A stretch of DNA of 19,453 bases. Source: Bacillota bacterium (GTDB lineage: Bacteria; Bacillota; Desulfotomaculia; Desulfotomaculales; Desulfallaceae). The notes beneath the pieces are model-generated. The model was not told the DNA's origin and made no database searches. It saw only the letters and a list, made by a program, of their open reading frames with translations. Of the stretch, positions 13,920-19,453 are shown one piece after another (positions within the stretch are counted from its first letter, which is position 1; each line of letters starts with the position of its first letter). The translations under genes were made by a program, and so were the position numbers. Location: positions 1 through 19,453 of the forward strand of contig WQUS01000336.1 of assembly GCA_009781965.1 (NCBI GenBank), in the 5' to 3' direction.

Positions 13920-14888
13920 ATGTTTTTCCCTGTCTCCGGCGTACATGTCAATCCTCTGATCCCGCCCCTGGTAGCTTTTATCATCTCCTCCCTTACCGCT
14001 TCCGCCGGGGTATCCGGCGCTTTCCTGCTGCTTCCCTTTCAGGTAAGCGTATTGCGCTATACCAGCCCTTCGGTTAGTCCGACCAACTTTATATATAATA
14101 TTGTGGCTATTCCGGGAGGGTTATATCGCTTCATCAAAGAAAAACGGATGGCTTGGCCGCTGACCTGGGTGATCGTGGCCGGTACCCTGCCGGGAGTCTT
14201 CCTGGGCTCCTGGATCAGGATCTATTATCTGTTTGATCCCCGTTACTTTAAGGTTTTTATGGGCTGCGTGCTGTTATATATGGGGATTAAGCTGGTCACA
14301 GAACTGACCGCCGGCTCTAAGAAACAAAAGGAACAAAGCAAGGCGTTGGAGCAAAAATTCCGGCAGCGGGTAGCGGAACTCAAAGAGGCAAGTAACCAAA
14401 AAATAGCCGCCGGTTTACCGGCGGAAGCAGTGGTCAAAACCAAAAGTTTTTCTTTTCGTCAAATTGAATATGAATTCTGGGGCGAAACCTATTCCTTCAG
14501 CACCGTGACGATCTTTATACTGGCGTTGATCGTGGGCTTAATCGGCGGCATTTACGGCATTGGCGGCGGCGCGATCATTTCCCCCTTTTGCGTTTCCATT
14601 TTGGGGCTGCCTGTTTATACCGTAGCCGGCGCCGCTCTGGCCGGCACTTTCCTGACTTCTATCGCCGGGGTGATTTTTTATACCTTTTTTGCTTTCACTG
14701 CGGTAGGAGGAGGGGCCAATGTCGCGCCGGACTGGGCGCTGGGGGCGCTCTTCGGCGTTGGCGGGTTGCTGGGCACTTATTGCGGCGCCTACGCCCAAAA
14801 ATATTTAAAAGAAAAAGTTATCAAAGTGATTATGGCCGTCTTGATTTTATTCCTGGGGCTGCAATACATTGTCCAGTTTTTCTTTTAG
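13920..14888 (+). CDS. TauE/SafE (TSUP) family membrane permease
   Basis: 322-aa polytopic protein of the sulfite exporter TauE/SafE family (PF01925), members of which move sulfonates, sulfite or other organic anions. It shows the two-fold repeat of the family. Half 1 has SLTASAGVSGAFLLLPF (24-40) and half 2 has GLIGGIYGIGGGAIISPF (206-223). About four hydrophobic segments lie in each half. The halves are linked by an unusually long charged, partly coiled-coil loop (about 131-192, with KKQKEQSKALEQKFRQRVAE). ATG start with AAAGGAGG eight bases upstream. It is flanked by divergent GHL10 and a convergent copper-amine-oxidase-N protein, so it stands alone and its substrate cannot be inferred from neighbours. 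Confidence 0.9.
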   Translation: MFFPVSGVHVNPLIPPLVAFIISSLTASAGVSGAFLLLPFQVSVLRYTSPSVSPTNFIYNIVAIPGGLYRFIKEKRMAWPLTWVIVAGTLPGVFLGSWIRIYYLFDPRYFKVFMGCVLLYMGIKLVTELTAGSKKQKEQSKALEQKFRQRVAELKEASNQKIAAGLPAEAVVKTKSFSFRQIEYEFWGETYSFSTVTIFILALIVGLIGGIYGIGGGAIISPFCVSILGLPVYTVAGAALAGTFLTSIAGVIFYTFFAFTAVGGGANVAPDWALGALFGVGGLLGTYCGAYAQKYLKEKVIKVIMAVLILFLGLQYIVQFFF

Positions 14889-14925
14889 GATTAGAATTTT
14901 AGGATTCAAAGTTTGCTCACGTCAT

Positions 14926-14963
14926 AAAAAAGCCCGGTATTTTATTGTATACCGGGCTTTTGG
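14926..14963. terminator. Bidirectional intrinsic terminator
   Basis: Perfect 13-bp inverted repeat (AAAAGCCCGGTAT at 14928-14940, complement at 14949-14961) with an 8-nt loop, A-rich on the left and T-rich on the right. It serves the TauE/SafE gene (+, stop at 14888) and the convergent gene ending at 15010 (-). The U-run is longer for the minus strand (six against four). Confidence 0.88.
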
Positions 14964-15009
14964 CTGTGTTTATTCAGTTAGTCATTTACTGGAACGGTAA
15001 TTTTAACAG

Positions 15010-16221
15010 CTATTTTTTTGCTGCTGATCCACTTCCACTATTTGAGCCACTTCCACCTAATGCAGAGTCACTTCCACCGGCAGATCCTTGTCCGCTTAGT
15101 GCACTTGCATTAGTATACGAATCAAGATCGGCCGGGAATTCGATAGTTACATTACCAACTTGGGTAATCTTCATTGTCGTATCGATATTGACCGTGATCG
15201 TTTTCCCATTTGCGGTTATTTCTGCAGAGTATTTTGTATTCACAGTGCTTAATTGATTATTGTCCAAAGTAGCGGTAATGCTGATATCAGTAAAATTGAT
15301 ATCGACCTTTGCACTTTTGCCCAACGAGGTCACAATTTGATCAATGATTTGGCCACTCGAATCCTTTACGGCAGCCTTATCTATAGTAAGGGAAATAGTA
15401 TTACCGTTAACACTCTGGTCCTTGATCATATTTTCGGGCAAATTCAACATAACCTGGTCAGATTGCTTGATAACATCTTCATTAGATATAGCCAGCTTCA
15501 TTTTTTTATCTTGTGCATCCACATAAAGATAGCCGTCTTTGTAATACTCTTTTGCAGCTATGTTTTTTCCCATAATTTGCGTATTTCTGGTTAAAAATAT
15601 TTGGATGCCGTTTTGGTTTAAAATAATTTTATCTACACCTGTAACATCAGCCGTCACTTTTTGTCCATCTTTATCAATAACCGCAGTTTGATTTATATCA
15701 GATGCAAAAGATTGAGCATCTTTTATAGCTTGACTGGCTTTGCTATACAACTGATAAGCGGTTTGACCGTTCGCACCGGTTGCGTTACCGCTATTAGATG
15801 TTTCCGGGGCTGCTGCCGCGGTGATCGTCACGACTCCCTTATCCCAACTCACTTTGGCGCCCAGGGCTTCGGAAACAAACCGCAAAGGAACCAATGTTCT
15901 GCCATTGACTAACTTAGCCGGCACATCCAAAGTGACCGCCTGATTATTTTTGTAGGCCTGACCGCCCACCACCAGTTTAATGTTGACGTCGTCTTTCTGA
16001 GCGGTGACTGTTTGGGTAGCCGCGTCCCAGTTAACCTTAGCGTCCAGCGCTTCAAAAATTGCCCGCAGCGGCACCAGCACTCTGCCCTTTTCCACCACCG
16101 GCTGCGTGTCAAAAGTCAAAGTTTTACCGTTAACAATTACTTCCGAGCTTGCCTGAGCTGCCGCGGCAAAAACAAACAGCACGGCCAAGGCAACAAATAT
16201 AGATGATATCTTACGCCACAT
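15010..16221 (-). CDS. Secreted protein with copper-amine-oxidase-N stalk domain
   Basis: 403 aa. Signal peptide MWRKISSIFVALAVLFVFAA with a likely cut near AQA-SS. Residues about 27-135 hold the copper amine oxidase N-terminal domain (PF07833), with its two repeats GRVLVPLRAIFEALDAKVNWD and GRTLVPLRFVSEALGAKVSWD (each given up to its end: PLRAIFEALDAKV, PLRFVSEALGAKV). In Firmicutes this is a surface/stalk module, not an oxidase. A second region, about 150-375, starts TAYQLYSKASQAIKDAQSF and is lipoprotein-like and beta-rich, resembling DUF6612/LppX-like folds. The C terminus is a Gly/Ser-rich tail ending SAAKK. Start ATG 16219-16221 with AAAAGGAGG nine bases before; the TTG at 16254 would translate through this site. 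Function unknown, probably extracellular. It is divergent from the tandem binding-protein genes. Confidence 0.88.
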   Translation of the reverse strand: MWRKISSIFVALAVLFVFAAAAQASSEVIVNGKTLTFDTQPVVEKGRVLVPLRAIFEALDAKVNWDAATQTVTAQKDDVNIKLVVGGQAYKNNQAVTLDVPAKLVNGRTLVPLRFVSEALGAKVSWDKGVVTITAAAAPETSNSGNATGANGQTAYQLYSKASQAIKDAQSFASDINQTAVIDKDGQKVTADVTGVDKIILNQNGIQIFLTRNTQIMGKNIAAKEYYKDGYLYVDAQDKKMKLAISNEDVIKQSDQVMLNLPENMIKDQSVNGNTISLTIDKAAVKDSSGQIIDQIVTSLGKSAKVDINFTDISITATLDNNQLSTVNTKYSAEITANGKTITVNIDTTMKITQVGNVTIEFPADLDSYTNASALSGQGSAGGSDSALGGSGSNSGSGSAAKK

Positions 16222-16386
16222 AAAGCAAAACCTCCTTTTTTTGTTATTATTCAACCAAAAAACAGTTTTCCCTGCCCGCCGAGCAAATTTGAAAATCTTT
16301 TGTTAATTTGCTTTATTACGGTTACCGAAGACAAATCATCCTTCAACCTGGAAGGTTAAAACATAAAAATTAATAAAAATTTAATA

Positions 16387-16415
16387 TTGTTAATTATCAG
16401 AATCTATGGTTTAAT
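16387..16415 (+). promoter_or_regulatory. Probable promoter of the first binding-protein gene
   Basis: TTGTTA (16387-16392), 17 bp, TTTAAT (16410-16415), 50 bases before the start codon. It lies in the AT-rich divergent gap 16222-16466, in which I see no other gene. CGGTTACCG (16319-16327) and CCTTCAACCTGGAAGG (16340s) are minor symmetric sites there. Confidence 0.5.
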
Positions 16416-16466
16416 TTAAATCACTACAATAATATCTTAACTATAAAAAGGAGGAGTAAATTCAAC

Positions 16467-17786
16467 ATGAAGAAAAAGTTTTTGCTTTGGGGGATTTTTG
16501 TGGTTTTCGCCATGATGATGGCCACAGTCACCGGCTGCGGCAGCCAAGGGGGACAAACCCAATCCAACAATACCGGTGGCAATGGCGGCGCTGCTCCGAT
16601 TGTTATCGGCGTGCCCACCGCCCTGAACAGTATTGAAGGAGCCGACTCATTAAGAGCAGTACAACTGGCCGCAGACGAAATAAACGCCGCCGGCGGAGTA
16701 AAAGTGGGCAATGAAAAACGTCCTTTAAAAATAGTCACCATTGATACCAGGGAAGCAGACGCCGGGGTACCGGTGAATGACGCCCTGACCGCCCTGGAAA
16801 AAATGATTACCGAAGATAAACCTGACGCCATCCTGGTCGGAGCGTTTCGCTCCGAAGTGTTATTGGCCTCAATGGATATCATCGCTAAGTATAAAATCCC
16901 TTACATCACCTCCATGGCCATGGTACCTAGCTTTCAAACCAAAGTGGCCGCAGATCCAAAATACAAATATATGTTCCGGATGTGTATTAATTCGAATTAC
17001 CTGGTTGATTATCTGGGTCAAACAATGGGTTCCATCGGCAAGGAGTTTAACTTCAACAAAGCCTATATTGTCACCCAGGACTTACTCTGGGCCAAGGCAA
17101 CCGGTACCGGTCTGCAAAAATGGCTTGAAGCAAACGGCTGGGAAGTCGTAGGCAATGATGCTTATCCCACCGGCGCTTCAGATTTTTCCACCACCCTGAG
17201 TAACGCCAAAAACAAAGGCGCCCAAGTGATTGTGCCGATTTTCGATATGCCGCAAGCCGGCACTCTTGTCAAACAGGCTAAAACAATGCAAGTGCCTGCC
17301 TTAATGGCCGGTTACATCGGTCCCGCCACTCAAGAAACCGGCTGGAAATCATTTAACGGAGATGTCGAGGGGCTCATCGATTTCATCTTTGAAATCGGCC
17401 CGTTGCCGGTGAAAGCCGTACCCAAGTCAGTAGAATTCCATGACAATTTCGTCAAGAAATATGGTGCGGAGCAAGCGCAAAAACTGAGCGGTCACGGGGC
17501 CGGACCAGCTTATGATTCCGCTTATGTCCTGGCCGATGCCATTGAGCGCGCCGGTTCCCTGGATCCTGACGCTATAGTGGCAGCCATAGAAAAAACCGAT
17601 ATGAACGGCGTCACCGGCAGAATTAAATTTACTGCCGATCACCAGGTAATCTATGGCGTTGATCCCAAAGAGACGGCCATCGGCGCCGCTTTCCAATGGC
17701 AGGCCCCCGGCGTCAGGGTACCGGTGTTCCCGGAGGTCGCCAAGGAAGCCGATATCCAATTACCGGCGGACATGAAAAAACAGTAA
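16467..17786 (+). CDS. Branched-chain amino-acid-type ABC substrate-binding lipoprotein, copy 1
   Basis: 439-aa extracellular solute-binding protein of the LivJ/Peripla_BP_6 type. The lipoprotein signal ends in lipobox VTGC (Cys24), followed by a flexible Ser/Gly/Asn/Gln linker. The mature fold begins APIVIGVPTALNSIEG, the usual first strand of the family. It continues with LPLKIVTIDTRE-type strand 2 (here RPLKIVTIDTREADAGVPV), GAFRSEVLLASMDIIAKYK, the hinge-region YIVTQDLLWAKATG and GAGPAYDSAYVLADAIERAG. Ligand is not determinable: an amino acid, amide or aromatic acid are all known for this family. ATG with AAGGAGGAG about 10 nt upstream. It is followed by a short conserved 3' segment, a strong hairpin and a second closely similar gene. 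No permease or ATPase genes of a Liv system are in the window. Confidence 0.93.
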   Translation: MKKKFLLWGIFVVFAMMMATVTGCGSQGGQTQSNNTGGNGGAAPIVIGVPTALNSIEGADSLRAVQLAADEINAAGGVKVGNEKRPLKIVTIDTREADAGVPVNDALTALEKMITEDKPDAILVGAFRSEVLLASMDIIAKYKIPYITSMAMVPSFQTKVAADPKYKYMFRMCINSNYLVDYLGQTMGSIGKEFNFNKAYIVTQDLLWAKATGTGLQKWLEANGWEVVGNDAYPTGASDFSTTLSNAKNKGAQVIVPIFDMPQAGTLVKQAKTMQVPALMAGYIGPATQETGWKSFNGDVEGLIDFIFEIGPLPVKAVPKSVEFHDNFVKKYGAEQAQKLSGHGAGPAYDSAYVLADAIERAGSLDPDAIVAAIEKTDMNGVTGRIKFTADHQVIYGVDPKETAIGAAFQWQAPGVRVPVFPEVAKEADIQLPADMKKQ

Positions 17787-17800
17787 CCGGTTAGCAAATG

Positions 17801-17829
17801 TGTGGAACGGCCTTGGAGGCCGTTCCACA
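17801..17829 (+). other. 3' hairpin after binding-protein copy 1
   Basis: TGTGGAACGGCC and its exact complement (12-bp stem, TTGGA loop) sit 14 nt after the stop, preceded by CCGGTTAGCAAATG. There is no T-run after it, so it is more likely an mRNA 3'-end stabiliser or processing barrier than a simple terminator. This could leave copy 1 transcripts more abundant than copy 2 while allowing read-through. Confidence 0.75.
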
Positions 17830-17935
17830 ACTGGCCTATGCCGCCACAGTTGATGAACAGGCAGTGTAAGTCCGTTACAGGCTTGGGCAGAAGAGCTATT
17901 CGCTCTGTCAAAATATAAAAGGAGGGTATCAGTCT

Positions 17936-19267
17936 ATGATGAACAAAAAGTTGTTATTTTTTTTGATTTTTGTATTTTCCGCCATCATGCTGGCCACAAT
18001 CACCGGCTGCGGCAGCCAAGGGGGACAAACCCAGTCCAATAATCCCGGTGGCAAAACCAGTACCAATAGTGGCGCCGCTCCGATTGTTATCGGCGTGCCC
18101 ACCGCCCTGAGCAGCATCGACGGAGGCAACGCTTTCAATGCCGCCAAAATGGCCGTAGACGAAATAAACGCCGGCGGCGGAGTTACGGTCGGCAATGAAA
18201 AACGTCCTTTAAAAATAGTCTCCATCGACACCAGGGAAAGCGATGCCGGAGTGCCGGTAAACGACGCCCTGACCGCCCTGGAAAAATTGATTACCGAGAA
18301 TAAACCTGACGCCATCGTCATCGGGGCGTTTCGTTCCGAAGTTTTGCTGGCCTCAATGGATATTATCGCTAAGTATAAAATCCCCTATATCACTACCATT
18401 GCCATGGCGCCCGGCTTTCAAACCAAATTAGCGTCAGATCCCAAATACAGGTATATGTTCAGAATGGGCATTAACTCCAATTACTTTGCCGAATATTTAG
18501 GCGACACCATGGGATACATTAACAAGCAATTTAGTTACAACAAAGCCTATATCGTCACCCAGGACGTCCTCTGGGCCAAGTCAACCGGCACCACTCTGCA
18601 AAAATGGTTTGAAGCAAATGGCTGGGAAGTCGAGGGCTTTGATTCCTATCCCACCGGCGCTTCGGATTTCTCCACCAGTCTGAGTAACGCCAAAAACAAA
18701 AATGCCCAGGTGATTGTGGCTATCTTCGATATGCCGCAGGCCGGTATTCTTGTTAAACAAGCCAAAACAATGCAAGTGCCTGCATTAATGGCCGGTTACA
18801 TTGGCCCGGCCATTCAGGAAAACGCCTGGAAAACATTTAACGGAGAAGTTGAAGGGCTTATCAACTTTGTCTATGAAATCGGCGCGTTACCGGTGAAAGC
18901 CGTACCCAAGTCAGTGGAATTCTATGACAATTACAAGAAGAAATATGGTGAGGAACTGACGCAAAAACTGAGCGGTCACGCCGCCGGACCTTCTTATGAC
19001 GCCGTTTATGTCTTGGCTAACGCCATTGAGCGCGCCGGATCTCTGGATCCTGACGCCGTGGCGACGGCCTTGGAAAAAACCGATATGAACGGCGCCATCG
19101 GCAGAATAAAATTTACTGCCGACCACCAGGTGGTGTATGGCGTTGATCCCAAAGAAACGGCCATCGGCGCCGCTTTCCAATGGCAAGCAGGCGGAGCCAG
19201 AGTACCGGTCTTCCCGGAGATCGCCAAAGAGGGAGATATTCAATTACCGGAGGGTTTAAAGAAATAA
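17936..19267 (+). CDS. Branched-chain amino-acid-type ABC substrate-binding lipoprotein, copy 2
   Basis: 443-aa paralogue of the preceding gene, roughly four-fifths identical by eye over its whole length, with a 4-residue longer linker (GGKTSTNSG). Lipobox ITGC gives Cys25. The best conserved blocks are GNEKRPLKIV, AGVPVNDALTALEK, GAFRSEVLLASMDIIAKYK, TMQVPALMAGYIGPA and VDPKETAIGAAFQWQA. Differences cluster in the ligand-cleft region (for example SMAMVPSF against TIAMAPGF, and NDAYPTG against FDSYPTG), so the ligand range may differ. Start: ATG 17936 or the next codon ATG 17939, with AAAGGAGGG 10-13 nt upstream. The 149-bp gap before it holds the first hairpin and no convincing promoter, so co-transcription with copy 1 is likely. 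It is followed by its own 3' hairpin. Confidence 0.93.
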   Translation: MMNKKLLFFLIFVFSAIMLATITGCGSQGGQTQSNNPGGKTSTNSGAAPIVIGVPTALSSIDGGNAFNAAKMAVDEINAGGGVTVGNEKRPLKIVSIDTRESDAGVPVNDALTALEKLITENKPDAIVIGAFRSEVLLASMDIIAKYKIPYITTIAMAPGFQTKLASDPKYRYMFRMGINSNYFAEYLGDTMGYINKQFSYNKAYIVTQDVLWAKSTGTTLQKWFEANGWEVEGFDSYPTGASDFSTSLSNAKNKNAQVIVAIFDMPQAGILVKQAKTMQVPALMAGYIGPAIQENAWKTFNGEVEGLINFVYEIGALPVKAVPKSVEFYDNYKKKYGEELTQKLSGHAAGPSYDAVYVLANAIERAGSLDPDAVATALEKTDMNGAIGRIKFTADHQVVYGVDPKETAIGAAFQWQAGGARVPVFPEIAKEGDIQLPEGLKK

Positions 19268-19275
19268 CCGGTTAG

Positions 19276-19315
19276 CAAATGAGTGAACGGCCTTTCGGGG
19301 CCGTTCACTCATTTG
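19276..19315. other. 3' hairpin after binding-protein copy 2
   Basis: Perfect 17-bp stem (19276-19292 with 19299-19315) and a 6-nt loop TTTCGG, beginning 8 nt after the stop. It shares the leader CCGGTTAGCAAATG and the inner GAACGGCC stem with the hairpin after copy 1. No T-run on either side. It stands between two convergent genes and may act as a transcription barrier in both directions. Confidence 0.78.
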
Positions 19316-19346
19316 AGTATTAGGTGATATTACTTGTCCTTTGGCG

Positions 19347-19453
19347 CTATTTTTTAGCGTAGAAGACACAAAAATGCAAGTATTTATAAATAATATCGGT
19401 TTGTGAAAACCCGGCTTCCCGCAGCCAATGCAATTGTTCAATCATCGTCGAGG
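19347..19453 (-). CDS. C-terminal end of a probable SAM-dependent methyltransferase
   Basis: Partial gene running off the right edge. On the minus strand the frame ending at TAG (19347-19349) encodes 34 visible residues that include MIEQLHWLREAGFSQTDIIY and KYLHFCVFYAKK. The pattern EQLxWLxxAGF....D.IYKYxxFxVFxAxK is what I know from the last strand-helix-strand of class I methyltransferases (Methyltransf_25/12 types). The N-terminal SAM-binding motifs lie outside the window, so the call rests on this tail alone. The gene converges on binding-protein copy 2. A small CGCTA/TAGCG stem with T loop (19345-19359) overlaps its stop. Confidence 0.65.
   Translation of the reverse strand, partial: STMIEQLHWLREAGFSQTDIIYKYLHFCVFYAKK

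Noticed and set aside
15026..15120. Repeated CCACTTCCAC-type motifs resembling a direct-repeat array
   Set aside because: They encode the Gly/Ser-rich C-terminal tail of the copper-amine-oxidase-N protein; irregular spacing and no spacers, so not CRISPR.
16424..16882. 152-aa minus-strand frame opposite the first binding protein, with a similar frame opposite the second (17929-18321)
   Set aside because: The two frames resemble each other only because the two sense genes are paralogues; both are antisense shadows without start signals.
17830..17935. Riboswitch or separate promoter before the second binding protein
   Set aside because: Small stems such as TGTAA/TTACA and GAGC/GCTC occur, but no known riboswitch core and no -35/-10 pair with acceptable spacing.
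19256..19441. 61-aa minus-strand frame at the right edge
   Set aside because: It spans the perfect hairpin and competes with the methyltransferase tail, whose codons make a recognisable protein end; no ribosome site.

Overview
The window reads as a chromosomal segment of a low-to-mid GC Gram-positive anaerobe. Most likely this is a spore-forming Clostridia/Desulfotomaculia-type bacterium (Pelotomaculum/Desulfotomaculum-like), but that assignment is an inference. The support is strong AGGAGG-type ribosome sites, frequent TTG/GTG starts, sigma-A-like promoters, a single-chain ADP-forming acetate-CoA ligase beside a BioD/DRTGG protein, a copper-amine-oxidase-N stalk protein and tandem Leu/Ile/Val-type binding lipoproteins. 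No rRNA, tRNA, CRISPR array, transposase or prophage gene was seen.

Layout. (1) 1-1530: the 3' part of a DUF815 AAA+ ATPase (+) converges with a HAD phosphatase (-), their stop codons overlapping. (2) 1531-1842: a gene-free stretch dominated by a ~195-bp palindromic, MITE-like element. (3) 1843-5025: a two-gene minus-strand unit of ADP-forming acetate-CoA ligase followed by a P-loop/DRTGG protein, probably linking acyl-CoA energy conservation to a sensor or partner subunit. (4) 5153-7094: hisG, a rhomboid protease and a PspC-like membrane protein, all minus strand. hisG has an excellent promoter back-to-back with that of a small plus-strand gene of unknown function (7248-7463).

(5) 7460-12257: a minus-strand drug/solute efflux operon in the order HlyD adaptor, ABC ATPase, ABC ATPase, ABC-2 permease, TetR regulator. 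It resembles E. coli ybhGFSR/cecR, but with the two YbhF halves as separate proteins and only one permease. Its promoter is close to consensus and is followed by inverted repeats that could be the TetR operator. (6) 12529-13734: a secreted glycoside-hydrolase-like (GHL10) protein with a clear terminator. (7) 13920-14888: a TauE/SafE-type permease (+), separated by a bidirectional terminator from (8) 15010-16221, a secreted copper-amine-oxidase-N domain protein (-).

(9) 16467-19267: two closely similar tandem substrate-binding lipoproteins (+), each followed by the same short 3' leader and a strong hairpin. Four consecutive base pairs of the hairpin have changed compensatorily between the copies. 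No cognate permease or ATPase genes lie in the window. (10) The right edge holds the C-terminal 34 residues of a probable SAM-dependent methyltransferase (-).

I found no clear previously undescribed multi-gene system. The most interesting signals are the covarying 3' hairpins, the shared palindrome between the divergent hisG/small-gene promoters, the MITE-like element, and the predicted one-sided degeneracy of the ABC ATPase pair.
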